Below are positions 1-8,413 of a DNA stretch of 43,169 bases, in pieces. The notes under the pieces are model-generated. The model was not told the origin of the DNA, did not search any database, and saw only the letters and a list, made by a program, of their open reading frames with translations. The DNA is taken from the NCBI GenBank assembly GCA_034439815.1, contig JAWXBD010000100.1, forward strand, positions 1 to 43,169, read 5' to 3'. The stretch comes from JAEUIT01 sp034439815. Lineage in GTDB: Bacteria; Planctomycetota; Phycisphaerae; Phycisphaerales; SM1A02. Position 1 is the stretch's first letter. Every line of letters begins with the position of its first letter. Position numbers and translations under genes: made by a program.

Positions 1-86
1 GCCCGCGCCGCGCGACCGACTCAACATCGGCGATTGAAAGTGGTTGACCATCCAGTTGCAGAGCAGCTGACGGCGCATCGGAGAGC

Positions 87-998
87 ATGCTGCGGATCAT
101 AGTGAACCGCGTGTCGTTCCATCGGGCGTCCCATCGGTTTGCCTCCTGTCTCGCTCTCCGCTACAACCTCGACGTGTCAAGTTCATCCCGGCGGACCACT
201 TCTCTCATTCTGGCGATCATCGCCTGCGCCCTTCTCTTTGCACTGGCGGTTCCGGCGACGGCCTCGATGCGGGGGATCGCCGGGCCGACAATCGCGATGG
301 CGGCGTCGCCGACGAACGCTGCCTTGTGGATCGCCCTCGCCTTCGCAGGCTCCATCGCGGTCGCCTGCGCGATCGGCCGCTACATCAACGCGGTTGTCGG
401 AATGTTCACGCTTGGCTGTGGCGTGTCGGTTCTGGCGATGCGATCGGGAACGATCGAAGACTTCGCATTCGCGCGCGGCTCGATCCTGATGCTCGCAGTC
501 GAGGTGGCGCTGTGGGCGCTGCTGGTGCTGGCCGCGACGCTCCTCGTGTTCCGCGTGAGCGGTCCGCTGCCTGATGCAGTGGAGACGGACGAACCGCGCG
601 TGCACGGACCGTTCGGCTCTCGCGTGCTGCTTGCGCAGCCGTGCGGCGTCCTGGTCCTCGTCGGCGTCCTGATCATCGCCGTTTCCGCAGCGAAGGGTCA
701 GGCGCTCGCCGCAGTCTTTGTCGGCAGCGTGGTCGCCGCGCTCGCAGCGCGGCTCGTGGCGCCGAAGTCACCGCCGATCCTGTTTTTCGTGACGCCGCTC
801 CTCGTCGGCTGCGCCGGCTATCTGATTGCGTTCCTGATGCTGAAGAACACGCGCATCGATGTCGCGTACGTGCAGCTCACGCTTTCGCGTCTCGCGTATC
901 CGATGCCGATCGACTACGCAGCAGGCGCACTCGCCGGCGTCGCTGTCGGCATCGGCTGGGCGCGGTCGTTTCTCAAGCACGAGCCGGCGCGTACGTGA
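87..998 (+). CDS. polytopic membrane protein, unknown function
   Basis: I do not recognise the family. After about 35 polar residues the protein is almost continuously hydrophobic. I count roughly seven or eight membrane segments, for example around residues 40-60, 77-96, 132-155, 184-203, 205-225, 232-252 and 280-297, with short loops and no obvious catalytic motif. One larger polar loop (about residues 157-180) separates two halves. The start is uncertain: the first 30 residues look unlike the rest, and a GTG at 174 just ahead of the first helix would give a more usual membrane protein. No clear ribosome binding site is seen at either. It is followed 46 bases later by the sugar kinase on the same strand. 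The 86 bases before it show no recognisable feature. Confidence 0.55.
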   Translation: MLRIIVNRVSFHRASHRFASCLALRYNLDVSSSSRRTTSLILAIIACALLFALAVPATASMRGIAGPTIAMAASPTNAALWIALAFAGSIAVACAIGRYINAVVGMFTLGCGVSVLAMRSGTIEDFAFARGSILMLAVEVALWALLVLAATLLVFRVSGPLPDAVETDEPRVHGPFGSRVLLAQPCGVLVLVGVLIIAVSAAKGQALAAVFVGSVVAALAARLVAPKSPPILFFVTPLLVGCAGYLIAFLMLKNTRIDVAYVQLTLSRLAYPMPIDYAAGALAGVAVGIGWARSFLKHEPART

Positions 999-1044
999 AT
1001 CGCATCGCGAAGCGGCTTCCTTCTCACTTGTCATTTGCCCACCT

Positions 1045-1959
1045 ATGTCACTCATCGTCACCGGCACCATCGGCATCGATACTGTTCACGCTCCGACCGG
1101 CACTGCGGAGCGCGTGCTTGGCGGGAGCTGCGCTTACTTTGCAGCGGCGGCGAGCAATCTCACGCCCGTGCGTGTCGTCGGCGCGGTGGGCGGCGACTGG
1201 CCTGCGGAGCATCGCGCGCAGCTCAGCGCGTTCCGCGGCATTGATCTTGCCGGACTCGAAGTGCGCCCCGGGAGCAGAACATTCGCGTGGGGCGGCCGCT
1301 ACTTCGACAACATGAATCGGCGCGAGACGCTCTTTACGCAGCTTGGCGTGCTGGAAGAAGCGCCGCCGCGCGTTCCTGCGGACTTCTGCGACAGCGAGTT
1401 TGTCTTTCTCGCCAACACGCATCCTGCGGTGCAGCGTGACCTGCTGAAGCAGTTTCCCGGTCGTAAGCTCGCCGTCGCCGACACGATGGATCTGTGGATC
1501 AACATCGCACGCCCGGACCTGCTGGAACTGTTCAAGGAAATTGACGGCGTCGTCCTGAATGACGAGGAGGCGATGCAGCTGACCGAGCGCCGCAATGCGA
1601 TCTCGGCGGCCCGCGCCATACTCGCGATGGGACCGGCGTTCGTCGTCGTCAAGAAGGGCGAGCACGGCGCGGTGCTGGTGCATCGCGACGGAGCAGCCGC
1701 CGTTCCGGCGTTTCCCGCGGACGAGCATCACGTTGTCGATCCCACCGGGGCCGGTGACGCGTTCGCGGGCGGCATGATGGGTCATATTGCCGCGTCGAAC
1801 GCCACAGATTTTCGCACGATTCAGACCGGCCTCGCCTGGGGCACGGTCATGGCGAGTTTCACCATCGAGCAGTTCTCGCTCACCCGTCTCGCCACGCTTG
1901 ATCAGCGCCAGATCGCGGAGCGGATGAACGCGTTCCGCACCGCGGCGCGGGTGGGGTGA
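1045..1959 (+). CDS. PfkB-family carbohydrate/nucleoside kinase
   Basis: Cytoplasmic kinase of the ribokinase/PfkB superfamily, which transfers phosphate from ATP to a sugar or nucleoside hydroxyl. Seen directly: the N-terminal strand and glycine pair (VTGTIGIDTV, then LGGSCAYFAAAASNL), the substrate region, and the C-terminal signature DPTGAGDAFAGGM at residues 232-244 with the catalytic-base aspartate at about D238. The length of 304 residues is typical. The frame stays open upstream to 859, but the extra 62 residues are not PfkB-like and overlap the preceding gene, so ATG 1045 is preferred. The substrate cannot be fixed from sequence; the GGxCAYFA start resembles the adenosine/sugar kinase-like subgroup. 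The downstream gene begins 56 bases later on the same strand. Confidence 0.88.
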   Translation: MSLIVTGTIGIDTVHAPTGTAERVLGGSCAYFAAAASNLTPVRVVGAVGGDWPAEHRAQLSAFRGIDLAGLEVRPGSRTFAWGGRYFDNMNRRETLFTQLGVLEEAPPRVPADFCDSEFVFLANTHPAVQRDLLKQFPGRKLAVADTMDLWINIARPDLLELFKEIDGVVLNDEEAMQLTERRNAISAARAILAMGPAFVVVKKGEHGAVLVHRDGAAAVPAFPADEHHVVDPTGAGDAFAGGMMGHIAASNATDFRTIQTGLAWGTVMASFTIEQFSLTRLATLDQRQIAERMNAFRTAARVG

Positions 1960-2015
1960 GGGGCGCCGCTCCCCGCGCCTGCAACATCGCCTGAAAACGC
2001 CGGTACGCTGCGGCC

Positions 2016-4130
2016 ATGATCCGAGTCCGACCGCCATGGTCCTTTTGTGGTGTGCTGCTTGCGTCGCTTGTACTCTCGGTCGCGCACGCGCAGTGGGTGC
2101 CGTATGCGCAGCTCCCCGGCGCCGCCAAGGTGCGCGCGGTACAGCAGAAGACATCGACCATGGAGCGTGGCGGGCGCGTTCGCGACGTGCGCTGGGACAC
2201 CGAACAGCGCGAGGCGATCGTGCGGGTTGGCGACACGTGGACGGTGTATCCGATCGCAGGAGGCGAGCCGCGCGTCCTCGACGATGAGCCGGCGATTGAA
2301 TCCGAGCGCGAGCAGCCGGCGGGTCGCCGACGCCCCGGACCGGCGCGAGGCCGACAGCATGCGAGTGCGGACTCGCCCGATGGAACGTATGAGGCGCGCT
2401 ATCGCGATGGGAATCTCTATCTCAAGTCGGAAGACGCTGACGAGAAGGCGCTGACCACGGAAGGCGACGGCAAACTCAAGTTTGGCAGCGCGAGCTGGGT
2501 GTACGGCGAGGAGCTCGATCAGTCGACGGCGATGTGGTGGTCGCCGGATTCGTCGAAGCTCGCCTTCTACCGCTTCGACGATCGCAACGTCAACGACTTT
2601 CATCTCGTCAGTGGTTGGACCAAGCTCAACACCGCGATCATGAGCGAGGCATACCCCAAGCCCGGGCAGCCGAATCCGATCGCAGGCCTGATGGTGTACG
2701 ACGTCAAGAGCGACACGACGGTCACGGTTGATGTCGGCGCGAGCATCGAGCAATACATTTATGAAGTTGCGTGGACGCCGGACTCGCGTGGGCTGCTGTT
2801 TCGGCGCACGAATCGGCGGCAGAACGTGCTCGATCTGATGGTCGCCGATCCGGCAACGGGCGCGAGTCGCGTGGTGCTCAGCGAAACGCAGCCGAACTGG
2901 CAGAAGAACAGCCCGGAGTTTCGCTTCCTCCGTGATGGCGAACGCTTTGTGTGGGAGTCGGAGTCGACCGGGTTCGCGCAGTACCAGTTGTGGTCGCTGG
3001 CGAATGGCAAGATCTGCGATCTGACGAAGGGGGAGTTTCCAGTCTCATCGCTTGTGCGCATTGATGAAGGCAACGGCGATGTGTGGTACGTGGCGCGCTC
3101 GAGCGAAACGAAGATCAACCCGCAGCTGCATCGCGCGAAACTGGATGGTTCCGGCGATGTTCGTCTGACGCCGGACGATCTGCACTGGTCGAGCTTTCGC
3201 GTTGCTCCCGACGGCACGGCGTTCGTCGCGACGTGCGAGTTTGTCGATCGCCCGCCGTCCACGCATCTCTTTCGCATGGAGGGGAGTGCTGCGGTCAAGG
3301 TCGCGACGCTTGCAGAGGCGGAGCGCGATCCATGGACGAATGCAGGAGTGCAGAAGCCGGAGTTCCTGCGCGTCAAGGCGGCAGACGGCACAACCGAACT
3401 CTACGGTGTGCTTTCAAAGCCGTCGGACTTTGATCCGTCGAAGAAGTATCCGCTCGTCGTGTCCGCGTACGGCGGGCCGGCGTTTGCGATGGTGTCGTCG
3501 CGAATGCAGTCGGCCCGCCCGGAGTGCGAGTTCGGCGTGCTCATGGTGACGCTCGACAATCGCGGAACGCCGGGGCGCGGAAAAGTATTTGAAGACGCGA
3601 ACTACCTGTCCCTCGGTGAAGAGGATTGCGACGATCAGGCCGCGCTCGTGCGGCAGCTCGCGGAACGTCCGTATGTCGACAAGGATCGCGTCGCCATCAC
3701 CGGCCACTCGTACGGCGGGTATATGACGATCATCGCAATGCTGCGGTATCCGGAGGTCTTCGCGGTCGGCGTGGCCGGCGCGCCGCCGACGGACTGGCGC
3801 AACTACGACACGATCTACACCGAGCGTTACATGCGCACGCCCGAGGAGAACGAAGCGGGGTATGACGGATTCTCCTGCGTGAAGCTTGCGAAGGAACTCA
3901 AGGGCAAGCTGCTCCTGCTGCACGGGATGGTCGACGACAACGTGCATCCCAACAACACGTGGCAGCTCGTACAGGAACTTCAGACGCACGACATTCCATT
4001 TGAGATGATGCTCTTTCCCAACTCCGGGCACGGCATTCACAGTCCTGCGAGTGACAGCGTGAAGTGGTCGTACCTGCTGCGTCATCTGGGTCTGCATGAG
4101 GATGAGCACGAGACAGGAGCCGCGCCATAG
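2016..4130 (+). CDS. secreted S9-family peptidase (dipeptidyl peptidase IV-like)
   Basis: Serine peptidase of family S9 (prolyl oligopeptidase clan, DPP4 branch). A signal peptide covers about residues 1-25 and ends near VAHAQ, so it acts outside the cytoplasmic membrane. Residues about 60-440 form the DPPIV N-terminal beta-propeller. Within it WVYGEELD carries the double glutamate that in DPP4 enzymes holds the free amino terminus of the substrate, pointing to dipeptidyl release rather than endopeptidase action. The alpha/beta hydrolase domain has GHSYGGYM with nucleophile S565, DDNVHPN with D640 and GHGIH with H672, a complete triad. At 704 residues it is normal for the family. It is followed directly by murQ, whose conserved N-terminus begins right at this stop codon. 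The peptide substrates are unknown; peptide scavenging is a reasonable guess. Confidence 0.92.
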   Translation: MIRVRPPWSFCGVLLASLVLSVAHAQWVPYAQLPGAAKVRAVQQKTSTMERGGRVRDVRWDTEQREAIVRVGDTWTVYPIAGGEPRVLDDEPAIESEREQPAGRRRPGPARGRQHASADSPDGTYEARYRDGNLYLKSEDADEKALTTEGDGKLKFGSASWVYGEELDQSTAMWWSPDSSKLAFYRFDDRNVNDFHLVSGWTKLNTAIMSEAYPKPGQPNPIAGLMVYDVKSDTTVTVDVGASIEQYIYEVAWTPDSRGLLFRRTNRRQNVLDLMVADPATGASRVVLSETQPNWQKNSPEFRFLRDGERFVWESESTGFAQYQLWSLANGKICDLTKGEFPVSSLVRIDEGNGDVWYVARSSETKINPQLHRAKLDGSGDVRLTPDDLHWSSFRVAPDGTAFVATCEFVDRPPSTHLFRMEGSAAVKVATLAEAERDPWTNAGVQKPEFLRVKAADGTTELYGVLSKPSDFDPSKKYPLVVSAYGGPAFAMVSSRMQSARPECEFGVLMVTLDNRGTPGRGKVFEDANYLSLGEEDCDDQAALVRQLAERPYVDKDRVAITGHSYGGYMTIIAMLRYPEVFAVGVAGAPPTDWRNYDTIYTERYMRTPEENEAGYDGFSCVKLAKELKGKLLLLHGMVDDNVHPNNTWQLVQELQTHDIPFEMMLFPNSGHGIHSPASDSVKWSYLLRHLGLHEDEHETGAAP

Positions 4131-4132
4131 CG

Positions 4133-5029
4133 CTGCCACCGGATAGATCGCATGTCCGTACGGAGCACTTCCATCCAGCGAGTGCGGCCTTTGATGCGCT
4201 CGCGACGACCGACCAGGTCAGCGTCATGGTCTCTGACCACGCGGATGTCGAGCGGGCGCTGCGCGCGGCGGCACCGGATCTGGCAGAGTTCATCGACGCG
4301 CTCGTTCCGCGCATGCAGGCGGGGGGGCGTCTGGTGTACGCGGGCGCGGGGACAAGCGGCAGGCTGGGCGTACTCGACGCGAGCGAATGCCCGCCTACGT
4401 TTCAGAGCGATCCGCGGCAGGTCGTCGGCATCATTGCAGGCGGCGATGCGGCGCTGCGCAAGAGTTCGGAATCGCGCGAAGATGAACCGGGCGGCATCGT
4501 GGCGGAGTTTGTCGAACTCGGATTGAATCACAGCGATACGCTGCTCGGCATTGCTGCGGGCGGCACGACGCCCTACGTGCACGGAGCGATCCGGCACGCC
4601 AAGCAGCGCGGGGCGCTGACCGGTCTCTTGACGTGCGCGCCAGGCATCACACTTGATGAGTGTGACCATCTGATCGTCCTCGACACGGGACCGGAGATTC
4701 TCACCGGATCGACGCGGCTCAAGGCGGGCAGTGCGACGAAGCTCGCGCTCAACATCATCACGACCGTCACGTTCACACGGCTGGGGAAGGTCTACGGCAA
4801 CGTGATGGTGGATCTTGCGGCGACCAACGACAAGCTCATCGACCGCGCGATCCGGATCCTGCGTTTCTTCGACAACGCGCTCACGCGCGGGGACGCGGCA
4901 GTGCTGCTCGACAAGGCCGGCCGCAACGTCAAAACGGCGATCGTCATGCAGCGCTTGAACGTCGACCGCGCCGAAGCAGTCCAACGTCTCACCGCAGTCA
5001 ACGGCGCGCTGCGCCGCGTGATCGAGTGA
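4133..5029 (+). CDS. murQ: N-acetylmuramic acid 6-phosphate etherase, non-canonical start
   Basis: MurQ cleaves the D-lactyl ether of MurNAc-6-phosphate during peptidoglycan recycling, giving GlcNAc-6-phosphate. It is a cytoplasmic SIS-domain enzyme. The signature GAGTSGRLGVLDASECPPT contains the glutamate that is catalytic in the family, and a second conserved Glu-Asp lies in SSESRED. The first in-frame ATG (4226) would remove about 31 conserved residues: upstream codons translate as RTEHFHPASAAFDALATTDQ, which matches the TE-x-NxxS-xxxD-xL start of MurQ. Between the in-frame stop at 4103 and 4226 there is no ATG, GTG or TTG. I give CTG 4133 (298 residues, the length of E. coli MurQ). ATA 4127 would sit 7 bases after AGGAG. 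An ATG at 4152 in another frame with a one-base indel is a third possibility. The product is sure, the start is not. Confidence 0.88.
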   Translation: MPPDRSHVRTEHFHPASAAFDALATTDQVSVMVSDHADVERALRAAAPDLAEFIDALVPRMQAGGRLVYAGAGTSGRLGVLDASECPPTFQSDPRQVVGIIAGGDAALRKSSESREDEPGGIVAEFVELGLNHSDTLLGIAAGGTTPYVHGAIRHAKQRGALTGLLTCAPGITLDECDHLIVLDTGPEILTGSTRLKAGSATKLALNIITTVTFTRLGKVYGNVMVDLAATNDKLIDRAIRILRFFDNALTRGDAAVLLDKAGRNVKTAIVMQRLNVDRAEAVQRLTAVNGALRRVIE

Positions 5030-5060
5030 ACGATGAATCGGATTGAACACGCTCAAAATG

Positions 5061-5093
5061 ACATCGGCCCCGCGCGGAGCGCGGGGCCGATGT
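5061..5093. terminator. perfect 15-bp hairpin between convergent murQ and HU gene
   Basis: Bases 5061-5075 are the exact reverse complement of 5079-5093 with a three-base loop (GGA), giving a very strong GC-rich stem. It lies 31 bases after the murQ stop and 92 bases beyond the end of the convergent HU gene. On the minus strand the stem is followed by CATTTTGAGC, a short T run, so it best fits an intrinsic terminator for the HU transcript. On the plus strand no T run follows, so termination of murQ there would be weaker. Confidence 0.6.
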
Positions 5094-5184
5094 CGTATCA
5101 AGCCAAGAGCATCAGAGCGAGTCTGCGCCCGGAGGGCGCTTCAAAGCGCTCAAAAAAGCCCGCTACGGATCGCGAAAGAAAGTC

Positions 5185-5574
5185 TTAGATCATTGCATGC
5201 AGCGTCTTGAGCGCCCGCGCCTTGACGCGGCGCGAGGCCGCCTTGGCCTTGAACATGCGCTCTTCGCCGGTGAACGGATCCTTGCCCATGCGAGCCTTCG
5301 TGGCCGGCTTGTTCTGCGTGGTGAGCTTCAGCAGACCGTTGAACTTGAAGAGGCCGGGGCCCTTCTTGCCGAGGTCGTTCTTGATGATTTCGGTCAGTCC
5401 TTCGAACACGCTTGCGACCTGCTTGCGTGTGAGGCCAGTCGCGCCGGCGATCGCGTTGAGCGTTTCGCCCTTGCTGCGGCCCTTGGGGCCAGCGGGGGTG
5501 ATCTTCACGGTCTTCGGTGCTTTAGCAGCAGCGGTCTTGGCTTTGGTAGTAGTGGCGGAGGTCTTGGTTGCCAT
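5185..5574 (-). CDS. HU-like histone-fold DNA-binding protein with Lys/Ala-rich N-terminal tail
   Basis: Nucleoid-associated protein of the HU/IHF family. Residues about 35-129 carry the fold: GETLNAIAGATGLTRKQVASV for the helical dimerisation part, then GPGLFKFNGLLKLTTQ and the basic beta-arm region ending in FKAKAASRRVKARALK. The usual HU arm proline-containing motif is replaced by MGKDPFTGEERMFKAK. Residues 1-34 are an added low-complexity Lys/Ala/Thr tail (KTAAAKAPKTVK) like those on histone H1-like and actinobacterial HU proteins; it probably adds nonspecific DNA contacts. HU is normally about 90 residues, so 129 is long because of this tail. AAAGGA lies 8 bases upstream of the ATG. The gene appears to be transcribed alone. 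Confidence 0.92.
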   Translation of the reverse strand: MATKTSATTTKAKTAAAKAPKTVKITPAGPKGRSKGETLNAIAGATGLTRKQVASVFEGLTEIIKNDLGKKGPGLFKFNGLLKLTTQNKPATKARMGKDPFTGEERMFKAKAASRRVKARALKTLHAMI

Positions 5575-6019
5575 CGTCGAATCCTTTCGCAGAGGGTCGG
5601 AGTAACGTCAGTGAATGGTCCCCTCCAACACAGTTCGGAGGGGAAGGGCGGAAAACTGGTGAATAAGCGGGGTTAGAAAAGGCTTTGGTTCGGTTCTGCA
5701 GATCTCAAGACATGTGGATGAGAACGCCGGACCCACTGATATCTCTCAATAACTGCGGCAGAACGAGCGAAATGTAACGGCGCAGTAGTGAGGCCACAAG
5801 CGCTGCGAGCTGATTTTGTCGGTTTTTACGGTGTTTCTTCGACGTGTCGCCTTAGGAGTGGCCGGTGGCGCGCGAAGGTCCGGCCAACGTCCGTCGAAAC
5901 GATGGCTGCGCTTCGCCTGATCGGCGCGCAAAAACCAACTGCTAAAACGCCGGTTTCCAGCTTTGGAGCGTGTGACCACTGCTGAAGAAAGCAACAGCAA
6001 CCCGCGCGCTGGCGTGTGC
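5575..6019. other. 445-base gap upstream of the HU gene
   Basis: No convincing gene was found on either strand. The short open frames here (65-99 codons) have no recognisable domain, ribosome binding site or biased codon use. The segment next to 5574 must hold the HU promoter and leader, including the hairpin at 5620-5643. The distal part, about 5700-6000, shows locally lower GC than its surroundings but no tRNA- or repeat-like structure that I can see. Confidence 0.6.
5620..5643 (-). promoter_or_regulatory. hairpin in the HU gene leader
   Basis: CCCCTCC (5620-5626) pairs perfectly with GGAGGGG (5637-5643) around a 10-base loop. It lies 46 bases upstream of the HU start codon, so it probably falls in the 5' leader RNA. 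One arm is an anti-Shine-Dalgarno-like CCUCC and the other GGAGG. It has no T run. Whether it regulates HU or is simply the end of another transcript is unknown. Confidence 0.3.
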
Positions 6020-6922
6020 TCACTCGTCCCGGCGCGCGGAGACATTCGGCCGGACCGCTGCAGGAATTGCGGGCTTTGCAGCGCCGCCGCCGCGCGGAAG
6101 GCCGGCCAGAATCTCGTTCGTGGACTGCGGGCGCTCGGGCGCGCCGTCGCGCAGCGGCTCAGGGAGGATCGATCGCAGGCGGTATCCGCCTAGTTCAATC
6201 GCGACCGTCGTCGACACGCGCGACCGAAGAAAGCGCTTGCCGTTTGTCGTGACCGCTCCGTGCGCCGCAATCAGAACCCATGACGACGGCTCGCGATAGA
6301 GCACCGCGTGCAGTGGTGCAAGCGGCGACTCGGATGCGCCCGGCGTGTCGGCCGCCTCCTGCGGGAGATGGATCGTGCATGCCGGATCCGTTCCGATCGT
6401 CGCGTGTTCGGCACCGGTGCCGTCGAGCAGCCGGACCAGTCCACCGTCTGCGGATTGGATCACGAAGAACTCGTTCGGTGATCCCGTGCCGGAGTCGCCA
6501 GCGACTCCCTCTCCGCCGTCGCCGCCCCCTTCGCCGGCCGAACTGCCCGCGAGGTGTGTCAAGGCGTCGAGTTCCGACGTTCCGCCGGCAGCAGGACGTT
6601 CAGAACTGGATTTCTGTTTGGCCGGCGCGCCGGCTTCGAGCAGCCATGCGACCACTGGTCCCATGCGAACCCAGCGTTCCGGTGTGAGCGGAGCACACCG
6701 CGTGATGCCGTCCTCCGTGGCCAGACCGCTGTTCGAACCGGTGTCCGCGACCCACCACACGCCCGCGTGGTGGAAGAGCAATGCGTGCCGCCGGCTGATG
6801 CTGCCCGGCTGCAGTACGATGTCGCAACGCGTGGATCGACCGACCGAGTACGCCCACTTCGGGTCGATCGGCTGCCGGTGAACGACATCACCGCTTTCGG
6901 TGGCCAGCAGCAGCGTTGACAT
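6020..6922 (-). CDS. protein with two FHA-like domains
   Basis: The forkhead-associated domain binds phosphothreonine peptides and is common in Ser/Thr-kinase signalling. The first FHA domain (about residues 1-90) shows the full signature YSVGRSTRCDIVLQ, SISRRHALLFHH and DTGSNSGLATEDG. A low-complexity Ser/Gly/Glu linker follows (about 105-145). A second, more degenerate FHA-like fold follows (ATIGTDPACTIHLPQEA, PLHAVLYREPSSWVLIAA, TTNGKRF) and ends near residue 265. The tail is Pro/Ala-rich. The frame opens further upstream to 7036, but that would overlap ugd; ATG 6922 has GGAAGAGGG about 7 bases before it. It lies 67 bases downstream of ugd on the same strand. Its partner is unknown and no kinase is present in the window. 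Confidence 0.82.
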   Translation of the reverse strand: MSTLLLATESGDVVHRQPIDPKWAYSVGRSTRCDIVLQPGSISRRHALLFHHAGVWWVADTGSNSGLATEDGITRCAPLTPERWVRMGPVVAWLLEAGAPAKQKSSSERPAAGGTSELDALTHLAGSSAGEGGGDGGEGVAGDSGTGSPNEFFVIQSADGGLVRLLDGTGAEHATIGTDPACTIHLPQEAADTPGASESPLAPLHAVLYREPSSWVLIAAHGAVTTNGKRFLRSRVSTTVAIELGGYRLRSILPEPLRDGAPERPQSTNEILAGLPRGGGAAKPAIPAAVRPNVSARRDE

Positions 6923-6989
6923 GCGCAGACCCTCTTCCTGGTGGACACTGTCCGTTGGGTCGCTGCACGTCTGAATCGGGAGCCGCCCG

Positions 6990-8345
6990 TCAGGCGACGG
7001 AGACCGGCTGATGTGCACGTGGTCGGACCGCTTCACGTCCTACGGAGTAATACGTAAAGCCACGCTCATCCATCGCATGTCGCCGATAAAGATTTCGACC
7101 ATCGAAGATGGTCTTGCTCGGCAGGCGACGTGCGATCTCGTCAAAGTCGGGGGAGCGGAACTCGTTCCACTCAGTGCACACCACCAAGGCGTCGGCCCCA
7201 TCGAGGGCTGCATACATATCGGAGCACCGTTCAGCTTCCGGCAGCGTGTGCGCGAGGTTTTCGAGGGCCACGGGGTCGAACGCTTTCACCTTGGCGCCGG
7301 CGGCAAGCGCCATGCGCATGAGCGACAGGGACGGTGCCTCGCGGATGTCGTCGGTGCGCGGTTTGAACGCGACACCCCAGAACGCGATCGTCTTGCCGCG
7401 CAGGTCATTGCCGAATTCGCTCGTCACCTTGGCCCAGAAGTGCTTCCGCTGATCCTGATTGACGACGTGCACCGCGCGGTTCAGCTTGCAGTCAAAGCCG
7501 ACGGCCGAGCCCATCGACACGACGGCCAGCGTGTCCTTCGGGAAGCAGGAACCGCCGTAGCCGAGACCCGGATACAGGAACTGGTTGCCGATCCGCTTGT
7601 CGGCGCACATGCCTTCGCGGACGGACGTGATGTTCGAGCCGTATTTCTCGCAGAGCACCGCGATCTCGTTGATGAACGAGATCTTGCACGCGAGCATCGC
7701 GTTGCTCGCGTACTTCACCATTTCCGCACTGCGAACATCCATGATAAAGATCGGGTTGCCTTGGCGGACGAATGGCTCGTAGAGATCGCGCATGCGCTGG
7801 GCGGCCTCGTCGTGCTCGACTCCGCAGACGACGCGATCCGGCTTCATGAAATCATTGATCGCATCGCCTTCCTTGAGAAACTCAGGATTGTCGGCAATGT
7901 GAAAGCGAACCTTGGTCTTCGATCGGATCAGATCACGCACCTTGTGGCTTGTGCCCACGGGCACCGTGCTCTTGACGACGATGGTCTTGGTGGGCGCGGA
8001 AGGACCGAGCTTCTCGATCGCGTCGGCGATGTCCGCAGCGACCGCGAGGACGTACTTCAAATCGGCGCTGCCGTCTTCGTCGCTCGGCGTGCCGACGCAG
8101 ATGAAGACGATCTCGGCGGAGCTGTACGCCTCGAACTTGTCGGTGGTGAACGACAGGCGCTTCGCGGCGAGATTATGCCGGAGCATCTCGCTCAGACCCG
8201 GCTCATAGATCGGACTGTCGCCGCGGCGGAGCATCTCGATCTTGCGCGGATCGACATCGAGGCACGTAACGTGGTTGCCCGTCTCCGCGAAACACGCGCC
8301 GGTAACGAGCCCGACGTATCCGGAACCAACCATCGTCAGATGCAT
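6990..8345 (-). CDS. ugd: UDP-glucose 6-dehydrogenase
   Basis: Oxidises UDP-glucose to UDP-glucuronate with two NAD+, supplying precursors for exopolysaccharide or lipid glycans; cytoplasmic. The N-terminal Rossmann motif is VGSGYVGLVTGACFAE, followed by DVDPRKIEML and the substrate-handling region IYEPGLSEML. The catalytic cysteine is C267 in YGGSCFPKDT. The C-terminal UDP-binding domain begins about residue 320 with GKTIAFWGVAFKPRTDDIREAPS. The length of 451 residues is typical of the bacterial form. ATG 8345 opens directly on the Rossmann strand. The last residues (after about 430) are an unconserved tail. The FHA gene follows on the same strand and may be cotranscribed. Confidence 0.95.
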   Translation of the reverse strand: MHLTMVGSGYVGLVTGACFAETGNHVTCLDVDPRKIEMLRRGDSPIYEPGLSEMLRHNLAAKRLSFTTDKFEAYSSAEIVFICVGTPSDEDGSADLKYVLAVAADIADAIEKLGPSAPTKTIVVKSTVPVGTSHKVRDLIRSKTKVRFHIADNPEFLKEGDAINDFMKPDRVVCGVEHDEAAQRMRDLYEPFVRQGNPIFIMDVRSAEMVKYASNAMLACKISFINEIAVLCEKYGSNITSVREGMCADKRIGNQFLYPGLGYGGSCFPKDTLAVVSMGSAVGFDCKLNRAVHVVNQDQRKHFWAKVTSEFGNDLRGKTIAFWGVAFKPRTDDIREAPSLSLMRMALAAGAKVKAFDPVALENLAHTLPEAERCSDMYAALDGADALVVCTEWNEFRSPDFDEIARRLPSKTIFDGRNLYRRHAMDERGFTYYSVGREAVRPRAHQPVSVA

Positions 8346-8413
8346 AGAGAGATCTCGCTGGAAACAGAGTAAGGGGCACTTGGTCTTCGCCCCAGTTCAT
8401 AGGGGCCGCGGTT

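Noticed and set aside
5127..5160. GCGCTTCAAAGCGC followed by AAAAAAG as a second terminator near the HU gene
   Set aside because: The stem is short with a two-base loop, and the A run lies on the wrong side for the minus-strand HU transcript.
5746..6045. 99-codon minus-strand frame and smaller frames in the gap before the HU gene
   Set aside because: No ribosome binding site, no domain and no consistent codon preference; listed as a gap instead.
7011..8372. Large plus-strand open frame opposite ugd (453 codons)
   Set aside because: It is the antisense shadow of a GC-rich gene: composition is His/Arg/Asp-rich with no domain, while the minus strand encodes an unmistakable UDP-glucose dehydrogenase.
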